Shown in pieces: positions 34,198 to 42,691 of a DNA stretch of 64,000 bases (positions are counted from its first letter, which is position 1; the number at the start of each line of letters is the position of its first letter). The notes under the pieces were generated by a model. That model was not told the DNA's origin and searched no databases. It saw nothing but the letters and a program-made list of their open reading frames with translations. Made by a program: the position numbers and the translations under genes. Source of the stretch: an uncultured Ruminococcus sp. (GTDB lineage Bacteria; Bacillota; Clostridia; Oscillospirales; Ruminococcaceae); assembly GCA_910576995.1 (NCBI GenBank), contig CAJTLC010000007.1:60252-124251 (forward strand). Direction: 5' to 3'.

Positions 34198-35153
34198 AAC
34201 GGCTGATTTTTGTATTGCTGTTTGCCGTATGTCTCATATCATGCAGCGATACTTCTGTAGATGAGGAGATTTCTTCTTCGGAGGAAGTCTCCGTAACCGA
34301 AATCGCTGCCGATGCGACAACGACAGTCTGCTCCTCCACAGCAGCAAACGCCGAGCAGACAACAACGACAACTCAGACTACTGCTCCGATTGTGACTTAT
34401 TCGCGAGATGTAAATTATATTCCCAAAAATGCCGTATACAAGCAGAATCATTACAGATATAATACGCAAGGCGAGAAGATGTTGAGGTTCATAACGTTCT
34501 ATGATGAATATGATAAGGAAATTCGTACAATAGGTCTTCGGTCGGATATATCAAATCGATATACCGATTATGATAACATTTACGACGGCAATGGCAATCT
34601 GATATATAGTCAGATGATAAGGCATGCGTCGGACAGCGATGATATTTATGTTTCTCGTGACGAATATGAATACGATGACAAAAACAGACTTAAACTTGCC
34701 GTGCATTATATTGATGATATTAATTTGAAACATTGGGAAACATATGAATACGACGCAGACGGTCGGCTGATACGTGAGGATTTTTGGTATGACGGAGATA
34801 AAAATCCGAGGAGATCAATTGTTTCCGAATATGATGAAAACGGGAATGTAAAAGTTGATAAAGGGTATAATCATGACGGCGATACCGAACCTTATGAATA
34901 TACAGAATATGAATACGACGAAAACGGCAGGAAAATAACCGAGCATTATGAAAATAAAGCTGATTATTCCAATACTACTGCGTATACTTATGATGACAGA
35001 GGAAATATTCTTACTTTAGATATGGAATATCATGATTTTTATAATAAAATAATATATGCTTATGATGAGAAAAACCGCTGTATATCGGAAAAAGGTATAA
35101 GAAGAGACGGAACGGTTGTTTTTAATGCTGAATATGAGTATGAAGATTTATGA
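34194..35153 (+). CDS. Lipoprotein with YD-type (RHS-like) repeats
   Basis: 319 residues. The GTG start overlaps the purO stop (GTGA). Signal peptide with lipobox LISC (C17), then a Ser/Thr-rich linker (about 20-65), then about eight repeats of the form YEYDADGRLIRED, SEYDENGNVK, YEYDENGRKITE and YTYDDRGNILT, as in RHS/YD proteins and wall-associated repeats. No toxin domain or self-cleavage motif at the end. Located on the outer face of the membrane. Ligand unknown. Confidence 0.8.
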   Translation: MKRLIFVLLFAVCLISCSDTSVDEEISSSEEVSVTEIAADATTTVCSSTAANAEQTTTTTQTTAPIVTYSRDVNYIPKNAVYKQNHYRYNTQGEKMLRFITFYDEYDKEIRTIGLRSDISNRYTDYDNIYDGNGNLIYSQMIRHASDSDDIYVSRDEYEYDDKNRLKLAVHYIDDINLKHWETYEYDADGRLIREDFWYDGDKNPRRSIVSEYDENGNVKVDKGYNHDGDTEPYEYTEYEYDENGRKITEHYENKADYSNTTAYTYDDRGNILTLDMEYHDFYNKIIYAYDEKNRCISEKGIRRDGTVVFNAEYEYEDL

Positions 35154-35644
35154 TCGTTTCTTTTGATCTGGATGAAACATTATTTGTGAATCCCGAAAAA
35201 GTGCCGACTGAAAATCCGCTTAAATTTCCGTTGTGCAGAATTTACAGGGACAGGCTGAGAAAAGGTACAATTGAACTTTTATCATGGATAAATAAATCGG
35301 ATATTACACTCTGGATTTACACAACCTCATACCGTTCGCCACGATATATAAGAATTATTTTTAAACATTATGGCATAAGGATCGACAATATTATAAACGG
35401 CAAACGTCATGCTCAAGAGGTGCAGGGGAATAAAAAGGAAATTATGCCTTCTAAATATCCCTCAAGGTATCATATTGACTTACACGTTGATGATGAAATT
35501 TCCGTTTACCGGAATGGTATTGCACACGGTTTCAGAGTATTTCTTCTGAAAGAAAATGACGCGGATTGGATTAATGATTTAAAGGCGGAAATTAATCGTA
35601 TACAAAAGGGGGAGATCAATGCAAGATTATATAAACATAGATAA
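35150..35644 (+). CDS. HAD-superfamily phosphatase-like protein
   Basis: 164 residues. HAD motif I is SFDLDETL (4-11) with both Asp residues, motif II TTS is at about 58-60 and motif IV is VDDE at about 113-116. The size and lack of a large cap domain fit small C0-type HADs of the NIF/FCP1 kind. Its ATG overlaps the stop of the YD lipoprotein (ATGA) and the next gene starts inside its 3' end, so the three are translationally linked. Substrate unknown. Confidence 0.75.
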   Translation: MIVSFDLDETLFVNPEKVPTENPLKFPLCRIYRDRLRKGTIELLSWINKSDITLWIYTTSYRSPRYIRIIFKHYGIRIDNIINGKRHAQEVQGNKKEIMPSKYPSRYHIDLHVDDEISVYRNGIAHGFRVFLLKENDADWINDLKAEINRIQKGEINARLYKHR

Positions 35645-35990
35645 GTCTGACGACTGTATCGAGCTTGAATTCTACATTGAGGAAGACAAGATTATGGCAG
35701 TCGGCGAAAAGATCAAGGATATCGTTAAAGAAATCAATGAATTCGTGTACATGAACGGCGCGGATTGGGGAATTCTGCTTGATTTTTATATCGAGAAGAA
35801 TGCTCCCGAACTCATTGATACGTATGAAGTCGATGCGGAAGCGGGAATGTACGCGGCGGTGTTTGAAAATTCTCCCGAGGGAGAAAAAGCGGCGCAGGCT
35901 ATGGCTGAAATAATAATCTCGCTTATTGAAAATGAGGATAAGCTTATTGATTTCGTAAGCGAATTCAAAGACGAGATAGATTGGGATTAG
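35619..35990 (+). CDS. Imm51-like immunity protein, copy 1
   Basis: 123 residues, acidic, soluble. YMNGADWGILLDFYIEKNAP and DAEAGMYAA, and the end DEIDWD, resemble the Imm51 family of polymorphic-toxin immunity proteins. It starts within the HAD gene after a GGGGGAG site. The next gene is a close paralogue (about 80 percent identical by eye). No toxin gene is next to it. Immunity role is inferred from the family only. Confidence 0.65.
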   Translation: MQDYINIDKSDDCIELEFYIEEDKIMAVGEKIKDIVKEINEFVYMNGADWGILLDFYIEKNAPELIDTYEVDAEAGMYAAVFENSPEGEKAAQAMAEIIISLIENEDKLIDFVSEFKDEIDWD

Positions 35991-36000
35991 GGTGCGAAAA

Positions 36001-36360
36001 ATGAAAGATTATGTGAAAATAAACAAGTTTGACGACTGTATCGACCTTGCATTCTATATTGAATCGGAAAAGGTTATGGCAGTTGGCGAAAAACTTGAAG
36101 AGATCAATGAAAATGCGTACATGAACGGCGAAAACTGGGGAATTCTGCTTGATTTTTATATCGAGAAGAATGCTCCCGAACTCATTAATACGTATGAAGT
36201 CGACGCGGAAGCGGGTATGTACGCGGCGACGTTTGAAAATTCTCCCGAGGGAGAAAAAGCGGCGCAGGCTATGGCTGAAATGATAATCTCACTTGTTGAA
36301 CATGAGGATAAGCTTATTGATTTCGTAAGCGAATTCGGTGATGAGATAGAGTGGGATTAA
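36001..36360 (+). CDS. Imm51-like immunity protein, copy 2
   Basis: 119 residues, tandem paralogue of the previous gene; the shared DNA is almost identical across the C-terminal two thirds, so the duplication is recent or kept similar by gene conversion. Differences concentrate in the first 45 residues, including a four-residue gap (KIKDIVKEINEF against KLEEINENA). The ATG is preferred over a GTG three codons upstream. Tandem immunity paralogues are typical of polymorphic-toxin defence. Confidence 0.65.
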   Translation: MKDYVKINKFDDCIDLAFYIESEKVMAVGEKLEEINENAYMNGENWGILLDFYIEKNAPELINTYEVDAEAGMYAATFENSPEGEKAAQAMAEMIISLVEHEDKLIDFVSEFGDEIEWD

Positions 36361-36385
36361 GTTAAATAAAAAGGAGGACATTATT

Positions 36386-37567
36386 ATGTCAAATGAAATG
36401 CAGTTAAAATACGGATGCAACCCAAATCAGAAGCCGTCGAGGGTCTATATGGCGGACGGCAGCGAGCTTCCTATAGAGGTGCTTTGCGGCAGACCAGGCT
36501 ATATCAATCTTCTTGACGCGCTTAACGGCTGGCAGCTCGTTAAGGAACTCAAAGCGGCTACGGGAGTTTGCGCGGCAACTTCTTTCAAGCACGTTTCACC
36601 TGCGGGCGCGGCTATCGGCAGACCTCTTTCCGAAGATCTGAAAAAAATCTACTGGGTAGACGATCTCGGCGAGCTTTCTCCCCTTGCAAGCGCTTACGCA
36701 AGAGCAAGAGGCGCAGACAGAATGTCGTCTTACGGCGATTTTATCGCGCTTTCCGATAAGGTTGACGTATGCACTGCTAAGATGATTCAGCGCGAGGTTT
36801 CCGACGGTATCATCGCTCCCGATTACGACGACGAAGCTCTCGAAATTCTCAAATCCAAGAGAAAAGGCACTTACTGCATTCTCAAAATAGATGAGAATTA
36901 CAAGCCCGCTCCCATTGAGACAAAGCAGGTTTACGGCGTTTCTTTCGAGCAGGGCAGAAACGAACTTGATATCAACAAGGAACTCCTTGCGAATATCGTT
37001 ACCGAAAATAAAGATATTCCTGCCGATAAGCTTGACGATTTGATGATCTCGCTTATCACTCTCAAATATACGCAGTCCAATTCCGTATGCTACGTTAAGG
37101 ACGGTCAGGCTATCGGTATCGGAGCAGGTCAGCAGTCGAGAATCCACTGCACTCGTCTTGCAGGTCAGAAAGCTGATAACTGGTGGCTTAGACAGTCTCC
37201 GCAGGTTATGGGACTCGATTTCGTTGACGGTATCCGCCGCGCCGACCGCGATAACGCTATCGACGTTTACATGGGCGACGAATACGAAGACGTTCTCCGC
37301 GACGGCGAATGGCAGAAGATATTCAAGACCAAGCCCGCCGTTTTCACTGCTGAGGAAAAGAAGGCTTGGCTTGCTAAGAATACGGGCGTTTGTCTCGGTT
37401 CGGACGCGTTCTTCCCGTTCGGCGACAATATCGAGCGCGCTAAGAAATCGGGCGTTGAATATATTGCCGAACCCGGCGGTTCTATTCGCGACGACAACGT
37501 TATCGAAACTTGCAATAAGTACAATATCGCTATGGCGTTTACGGGTATCAGACTTTTCCACCATTAA
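36386..37567 (+). CDS. purH: AICAR transformylase (stand-alone PurH domain)
   Basis: Formylates AICAR with 10-formyl-THF. 393 residues, corresponding only to the C-terminal domain of normal 510-residue PurH; the IMP cyclohydrolase domain is absent. K68 and H69 in SFKHVSPAG are the catalytic pair; other typical segments are QSNSVCYVKDGQAIGIGAGQ, SDAFFPFGD and the ending FTGIRLFHH. AAAAGGAGG upstream. The partner cyclohydrolase is the purO gene nearby. Confidence 0.95.
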   Translation: MSNEMQLKYGCNPNQKPSRVYMADGSELPIEVLCGRPGYINLLDALNGWQLVKELKAATGVCAATSFKHVSPAGAAIGRPLSEDLKKIYWVDDLGELSPLASAYARARGADRMSSYGDFIALSDKVDVCTAKMIQREVSDGIIAPDYDDEALEILKSKRKGTYCILKIDENYKPAPIETKQVYGVSFEQGRNELDINKELLANIVTENKDIPADKLDDLMISLITLKYTQSNSVCYVKDGQAIGIGAGQQSRIHCTRLAGQKADNWWLRQSPQVMGLDFVDGIRRADRDNAIDVYMGDEYEDVLRDGEWQKIFKTKPAVFTAEEKKAWLAKNTGVCLGSDAFFPFGDNIERAKKSGVEYIAEPGGSIRDDNVIETCNKYNIAMAFTGIRLFHH

Positions 37568-37574
37568 TTAAAAA

Positions 37575-37907
37575 ATGTCTGAAAAAACCAAAAAATCCAA
37601 ATGGAGAATTGCAATAATCGGTTTTATTGCAATTCCCTTGATATGGATTTTGCTTGTTGTGACTGACTTTATAAGGTTTACAACTTCCGACGGTTATATT
37701 CAGCCGATTTTTACAGTTATGCAAACGGCTTGCGGCTGCGGTGAAAGCCGCAGTGAATACGGTATCGGCTATTGTTTTGATTATGGGTATATTATCGATA
37801 TTGATGACAGCTCGCGGCATTATGATAAGGATAAGCCTGATTACCGAAGTTTTTCGGTTTTCGGACGAACATTATATAAAAAAACTATGGGGTATTCCAA
37901 TGACTGA
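37575..37907 (+). CDS. Small membrane-anchored protein, unknown function
   Basis: 110 residues with one helix at about 12-30 after a basic start (MSEKTKKSKWR). The outer part contains CGCGE near residue 55 and ends YKKTMGYSND. It is only 7 bases downstream of purH, with a weak binding site. No homologue recognised. The next gene overlaps its stop (ATGACTGA). Confidence 0.6.
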   Translation: MSEKTKKSKWRIAIIGFIAIPLIWILLVVTDFIRFTTSDGYIQPIFTVMQTACGCGESRSEYGIGYCFDYGYIIDIDDSSRHYDKDKPDYRSFSVFGRTLYKKTMGYSND

Positions 37908-38403
37908 AAAATTTGTTAAATTAGCTCGTGGTATTACAATAATTGCTGTTGTGCTTCCCGTAATTTATATAATTCTCAGTCTGATAAATATTTATAATGT
38001 GGATATATCAACTTCAATTTTCCATGAAACTTATGAAATTTGGAAAGACACCACATGTTTTATACAGCTTAATCCTGATCAGATTGAAAGTTATATCTAT
38101 TCAATAATATTTATTGTGCCATACATTATAATGTGCATTATCAGTATTTTTTCGGAAAAACTGAAAGGCAAAAAGAAACTCGGATATTCTGTAATTAGTT
38201 TTATGATATTCATTTTTATGAATTATATAAATATGGACGAAGTGCATCAAACAACTTGTTCTGATAATTTTATGATGATTTCTCTTGTTTCAGTATTGCA
38301 GAATATTCTGATGCTACTCAATATAATATCATTTTTACTTGTATGCTGTATAGCTGTTATTGAAATTCATATAGCAAACAAAAATATAACAGAGAACATA
38401 TAG
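37900..38403 (+). CDS. Four-helix membrane protein, unknown function
   Basis: 167 residues. The ATG at the end of the previous gene is chosen over an upstream frame that would overlap that gene by 160 bases. Hydrophobic segments lie at about 10-32, 63-84, 97-113 and 130-155. A/T-rich compared with the purine genes. Not recognised. Confidence 0.6.
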   Translation: MTEKFVKLARGITIIAVVLPVIYIILSLINIYNVDISTSIFHETYEIWKDTTCFIQLNPDQIESYIYSIIFIVPYIIMCIISIFSEKLKGKKKLGYSVISFMIFIFMNYINMDEVHQTTCSDNFMMISLVSVLQNILMLLNIISFLLVCCIAVIEIHIANKNITENI

Positions 38404-38493
38404 AAAAAAGCTATTATTATAACTGTTTTTACTGCGGAAAAATTTTCAGACTATTTCAGATTGATTTCCGGGTTGATATAGGAGGATTTTATT

Positions 38494-38982
38494 ATGTTGC
38501 AAAAGAATAAAACTTTAAGGGGGCTTACACTGGGGGCGGCGGCAATATTAATGCTTGTCGCGGCGATACATATAATTATGATCATTTTTCCGCAGATAGT
38601 ATTGGAGAAATATAACGCGTCGCCTTACGTAATAGTCGGGCCTGCTATGAAAGCGCTGCTGATATTTTTAGAATTAAAATATATAGTTATTGCGGGATTG
38701 GCTCTGTGGAGCGGTATTCGCAAGGATTTTTCCTTCGTATTCGGAATAGTCACTATGATAGTTACGGCGCTTAGCTATATTTTCCCAGGCAGACTTGGTG
38801 AGATGTTAATAAATCAGAGCATTGCAAGATATAGCGGTGCGGCAATAATGGGTTCGTATAGCGCCATGAGAAGTTTTATGGGTTCGTTTTCGGCGGTCGT
38901 TATTCTTGCTGTTGGGGTTTTGATAAGCTGCACTGCTATTGAAATTTATGCTGCGCGAAAATTAAACGTGGAGAATGAATGA
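38494..38982 (+). CDS. Four-helix membrane protein, unknown function
   Basis: 162 residues with an AGGAGG site 9 bases upstream. Helices at about 11-33, 48-69, 77-97 and 131-152. Ends with the sequence AIEIYAARKLNVENE. A scrap of a related 3' end, reading AIEIYAAKKNVDFE, lies about 3.1 kb downstream next to the broken purD copy, so a paralogue has been lost there. Confidence 0.6.
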   Translation: MLQKNKTLRGLTLGAAAILMLVAAIHIIMIIFPQIVLEKYNASPYVIVGPAMKALLIFLELKYIVIAGLALWSGIRKDFSFVFGIVTMIVTALSYIFPGRLGEMLINQSIARYSGAAIMGSYSAMRSFMGSFSAVVILAVGVLISCTAIEIYAARKLNVENE

Positions 38983-38983
38983 T

Positions 38984-39928
38984 ATGGAGGATTCGAAACT
39001 TAAAAAAATATTTTGCAATGATGATATTGTAAAAAGGCTTGAAATATGGGGGCTGTTATCCGCAATTATGTACATCGCCGCGCAGTTTATAATATATTTT
39101 ATTGAGGCGGCATTGTTTTATAAAGATTATGATTTTCAGCCTCCGACGTTTCTTATAGCTGCGGCATATGATACCGTAGGCGCGATTCAGATAGTTCCGT
39201 ATATTTTAGTTGCTGTTGTAATGATTCTTATTAAAAAGCCAAGCAAGCTGAAACTTGTGGGATTTTTGAGCCTTCGGGCAGTTTGGGGATTAGTTGGAGC
39301 GCAGGTCACGCTTATTATTGCTAAAACTTTTTTAGGAAGTTCATGGGGGAGTATGTCTTATGTATATCATTCTTCAATTGAACATGAATGGGTAGGAAGA
39401 TTTATCACATATTTTTTGAGTGTTGCATCCATAACTTCGCTTATGATCGCGGCGGCAATCGATTTCTTTCGTGCAGATTCAGGTAAAGTTCCGAATAATT
39501 CCGCAAAATTGTCGAAAATAGCAGCTTATATAGTTGCCGTAACTTCTGTTATATCAATTTTATTTATGCTGCTGAATTTTATCATATCTTTGCATAATAC
39601 TGTTATGAGATCGGGGAAATTTCCCGGAGTTATCGTTTATGTTATTATGATAGCTTCAACGTCTGTTATGGCTGTGATTGGCATATACTGCGTGAAGAAT
39701 AACGGCTTATGCAGAAACGGAAAAAATCTGATTCTTGTTATGTTTGCTGCGTATCTCATAAGAGGTGCAAGCTGTTTTGTTTCGGGAATCTATTCCTTTT
39801 TACATGCTTCTCCGTTTTCTGCTATTGCAAATGTGATGAGTTCCTGCTTTGCTTCTGTAGCTTTATTTGCTGTGATAATAATAGGATCTTATCAGATACA
39901 TTTAAATGATAAAGGGGAAAATTTATGA
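38984..39928 (+). CDS. Multi-helix membrane protein, unknown function
   Basis: 314 residues with seven or eight hydrophobic segments spread along the length. The second of two close ATG codons is chosen because GGAG then lies 10 bases away; the first overlaps the previous stop. The stop overlaps the next start (ATGA). Similar in character to its upstream neighbour but without a recognised family. Confidence 0.6.
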   Translation: MEDSKLKKIFCNDDIVKRLEIWGLLSAIMYIAAQFIIYFIEAALFYKDYDFQPPTFLIAAAYDTVGAIQIVPYILVAVVMILIKKPSKLKLVGFLSLRAVWGLVGAQVTLIIAKTFLGSSWGSMSYVYHSSIEHEWVGRFITYFLSVASITSLMIAAAIDFFRADSGKVPNNSAKLSKIAAYIVAVTSVISILFMLLNFIISLHNTVMRSGKFPGVIVYVIMIASTSVMAVIGIYCVKNNGLCRNGKNLILVMFAAYLIRGASCFVSGIYSFLHASPFSAIANVMSSCFASVALFAVIIIGSYQIHLNDKGENL

Positions 39929-40896
39929 ATAAACAAGGGGTATTTGCAATATCTGCGGTTTGCTGTCTGGTTCTGACGGCTTGCGGAGACAGCGAGCTGT
40001 CATATTATGATACCGAATACGGCGGATTTCGTTACGGGGTAAGTTCGAAAATGGAAATTGACGAGGACGCTGATACGCTGTCACATGAAGCGGTTTATAA
40101 ATGTAAATACGGTACTATCACTGTGGGCAGAGATCAGGGATATTATCATGTTACGGCTAAGGGATTTGGCGAGGAAAACCTTAATTATTGTAAGGAAAAC
40201 GGTTACAGCGATATAAGCGGTGAGGAACTGGAATTCAACGGTATGCCTGCGTACAGGGTAACCGCCACGGATTCAGAGGGGCTTTCTTATTCTTATAATT
40301 TAATACAGTACGGCAACGGCGAATTGCTTTCGGTAGAGGCTGAATCCGATGGTAAAATGGAAAAGCTTCTGGAACAGGCGGAAATTATCCTCAATTCCGT
40401 GGAATGTTCCGATCCTCCCCTGAAAACAGAGTCTGAAACCGTTGAAAACGAATATTTTTCGATTATGGCAGGCGCAGATTGGTACATCAGGGATTTTCAT
40501 GAAGAGGACAGCGAGGAGTATAAAGTTGCAGTTGCTATGAATCTTGCTGATGAATATGCGGAAACTGTTCAGAAAGTGCAGATTGAAGCTTTGCCCGATG
40601 AATCCGACCCGAAAACTCTTGCTCGGAATTTTTATGACAAAAAGAAAGACAGTTCAAATAAAGACGGCTCTTTGAGTTCCGCAGTTTCGATCGAGGATAC
40701 GGAAATACTCGGTTTTGACGCGCAGCTTGTTTCTTTTGAAACCAATATTGACGAGGACTGGGATACGATTACAAATTATTACTATTTTGAGAAGGACGGC
40801 TTATGCTATTCCCTGAGAATCAACGCTTTGCAGGATAAAGCGGAGCAGTTTTACAGCGATATCCAGCCGATTCTGGATAGTATAAAAATTAATTGA
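39925..40896 (+). CDS. Lipoprotein, unknown function
   Basis: 323 residues. Signal peptide with lipobox LTAC (C20). Two similar halves are suggested by YDTEYGGFRYGVSSKME and VENEYFSIMAGADWYI, each starting a domain of about 150 residues with a closing pattern like LLEQAEIILNSVECS and YSDIQPILDSIKIN. This resembles PsbP/MOG1-like duplicated lipoproteins of Firmicutes. GGGGAA upstream. Start overlaps the previous stop. Confidence 0.65.
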   Translation: MNKQGVFAISAVCCLVLTACGDSELSYYDTEYGGFRYGVSSKMEIDEDADTLSHEAVYKCKYGTITVGRDQGYYHVTAKGFGEENLNYCKENGYSDISGEELEFNGMPAYRVTATDSEGLSYSYNLIQYGNGELLSVEAESDGKMEKLLEQAEIILNSVECSDPPLKTESETVENEYFSIMAGADWYIRDFHEEDSEEYKVAVAMNLADEYAETVQKVQIEALPDESDPKTLARNFYDKKKDSSNKDGSLSSAVSIEDTEILGFDAQLVSFETNIDEDWDTITNYYYFEKDGLCYSLRINALQDKAEQFYSDIQPILDSIKIN

Positions 40897-40910
40897 ATCG
40901 AAGGAAGATT

Positions 40911-41945
40911 ATGAAATACGGAAAAAAACGGATTTGTTTTTTGCTTATGGCGTTATGCTTATGTGCCTGCGGAAATAAAGATATAAAAAATAATAATGAA
41001 TATCGGCTTGAAAATTTCAGCTTTTTAGTTCCAGACCGGCTTTCGCAGGGTGAGCATAGTGTAAATTCTGACGATGAAATTTATGCTTATCATTTTTTCG
41101 ATCTTGAATCGTCTGTAAAATTATCAGTGTTGGATATGTATAACAATACCAAGCCTGAAGCATATATGGATAATCAAAGTGCGATTTACGGTTCTTCGTG
41201 GATGTATATTGAAGATTGCCCATATACTTCCACCCAATTGTCAATGCAGCTTGCAAACGGAAATGATTGTATAGAAGCGTATGTTTTTTCAGATACATAT
41301 CGTATGTGCATTGAGGCAAGATTTGAAAGTGCAGACAAGGAAACTGCTGAAAAAACTGTAAGGGAAATAGCTGAAACGGCTTATTATTTCGGTGATAAGC
41401 ATCTGACTGAAGAAAGTCAGATGTATAAAAACAAATTCTTTTCAATTGAATACAAACCGAAATTTTATCTTGCTGAAAATCAAACCCAAAGAGATAAAGA
41501 AATATATTTTTATGACGCGTTTTCAGAAGATTCAGTCGATACACGTATAGAAAGCGGATACAGGTATGATTCTGATATGAAAAACTGCGAAAAATGTGTA
41601 TTCATGTCATACAGTCAGGCTGAAACAGTTATGAAATCTACTCTTGATTTGTCTGTATGCGTATTCAGCCATGATTACTATGAACATTGCGGTGTGGCTG
41701 TTGCTGATGAATATAATTCTATGAATAAATTTGATATGTATACGGAACTTGAAATGTCTGAATCTTATTTCGGAAGTTATCCGTCGTATGAAAATAAATG
41801 CATTTATAACGGTGATCAAAAATTTACCTGCGTTTATTTTGACAAGGGAGATTATATGTATAAAATAGAATATAGTTATCCTTTAGACGATATGCAGGCT
41901 GAGAAAGATATGCACGAACTTCTTGAAGGTATCAATATAAAGTAA
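40911..41945 (+). CDS. Lipoprotein, probable paralogue of the preceding gene
   Basis: 344 residues. Signal peptide with lipobox LCAC after CFLLMALC. Again two halves: YRLENFSFLVPDRLS and MYKNKFFSIEYKPKFYL, each followed by an antiparallel pattern and closed by TVREIAETAYYF and EKDMHELLEGINIK. The design matches the neighbouring lipoprotein. ATG is preferred over an upstream TTG because AAGGAAG lies 6 bases away. Ligand unknown. Confidence 0.65.
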   Translation: MKYGKKRICFLLMALCLCACGNKDIKNNNEYRLENFSFLVPDRLSQGEHSVNSDDEIYAYHFFDLESSVKLSVLDMYNNTKPEAYMDNQSAIYGSSWMYIEDCPYTSTQLSMQLANGNDCIEAYVFSDTYRMCIEARFESADKETAEKTVREIAETAYYFGDKHLTEESQMYKNKFFSIEYKPKFYLAENQTQRDKEIYFYDAFSEDSVDTRIESGYRYDSDMKNCEKCVFMSYSQAETVMKSTLDLSVCVFSHDYYEHCGVAVADEYNSMNKFDMYTELEMSESYFGSYPSYENKCIYNGDQKFTCVYFDKGDYMYKIEYSYPLDDMQAEKDMHELLEGINIK

Positions 41946-41960
41946 TTTGGAGGAATTAAT

Positions 41961-42098
41961 ATGAAGAATGTATTAGTAATAGGCGGCGGTCGCGAACACG
42001 CCATTATTATGAAGCTTGCCGAAAGCAAACACGTAGGAAAAATTTATTGCACTCCAGGAAACGGCGGTATATTCAAGTATGCTGAATGCTTTGTATAA
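41961..42098 (+). pseudogene. Broken 5' copy of purD
   Basis: 45 codons nearly identical to the start of the intact purD 730 bases downstream, including the upstream ribosome binding site region. One codon is missing in the glycine loop (IGGGREH against VGSGGREH), and it ends with TTTGTATAA where the intact gene continues. No cyclase, ATP-grasp or other domain remains. It is a remnant of a partial duplication, and the true gene may have been displaced by insertion of the following ORF. Confidence 0.9.
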
Positions 42099-42100
42099 AT

Positions 42101-42169
42101 GCATTAGCAATTGAGATTTATGCGGCAAAGAAAAATGTTGATTTTGAAAGCTGCCAAAAACAATGTTAA
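42101..42169 (+). pseudogene. 3' scrap of a membrane-protein paralogue
   Basis: Directly after the broken purD, a frame reads ALAIEIYAAKKNVDFE, very similar to the end AIEIYAARKLNVENE of the membrane protein at 38494. The join of a purD 5' end to this 3' end marks an old recombination or deletion. Confidence 0.6.
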
Positions 42170-42191
42170 AAAGTGAAAAGGAGTGATGTTT

Positions 42192-42671
42192 TTGAGATAC
42201 TTTTGGGTAAATCAAAATAAGACTTACAATATAGAGTCTGAATTTGAATTTCTTTGGGCGCCGATTTTTAATAAGCGGAATCATAGAGAATTTCATTGGG
42301 AGAATATGTTGAATATTAGAAAAGGTGATATAATATTCCATTATTCTAATGGAAGAATTTGTGATATTAGTGTTGCTAAAGATTCGTGTTATGAATGTAA
42401 TTTGCCAAAGGAAATGCATGATTTTTCTAATGAGTGGGAAAAGGAAGGTAGAAGAGTAGATAGTAAATATCATACTTTAAATAAACCTATGTATATAAAA
42501 GATGGCGCATATACCGATGATATTTTAGAATTAAGCAGAACATTGAATCATTCTCCATTTAATAGAAATGGAAAGGTAAATCAGGGTTATTTATTCCAGT
42601 TAAATGAGGAGTTAGCAAAATATCTTTTGAAGAAAATTGCTGAAAATAATGACCTAAGTTTTTTAGATTAA
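42192..42671 (+). CDS. EVE/PUA-like domain protein, A/T-rich insertion
   Basis: About 159 residues. The TTG start is chosen because GGAG lies 8 bases upstream; ATG and GTG codons two and three codons earlier are too close. YFWVNQNKTYNIE followed by FLWAP, HWENM and GDIIFHYSNGRI resembles the EVE/PUA-like domain that reads modified bases, often found in modification-dependent restriction systems. There is no nuclease domain. The DNA is much more A/T-rich than the purine genes and it lies between two purD copies, both signs of transfer. Confidence 0.65.
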   Translation: MRYFWVNQNKTYNIESEFEFLWAPIFNKRNHREFHWENMLNIRKGDIIFHYSNGRICDISVAKDSCYECNLPKEMHDFSNEWEKEGRRVDSKYHTLNKPMYIKDGAYTDDILELSRTLNHSPFNRNGKVNQGYLFQLNEELAKYLLKKIAENNDLSFLD

Positions 42672-42691
42672 TATAGAAGGAGAACATTAAT

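Noticed and set aside
36596..37564. 322-codon frame on the - strand over purH
   Set aside because: It is the shadow of a well-conserved enzyme gene; no binding site and no family resemblance.
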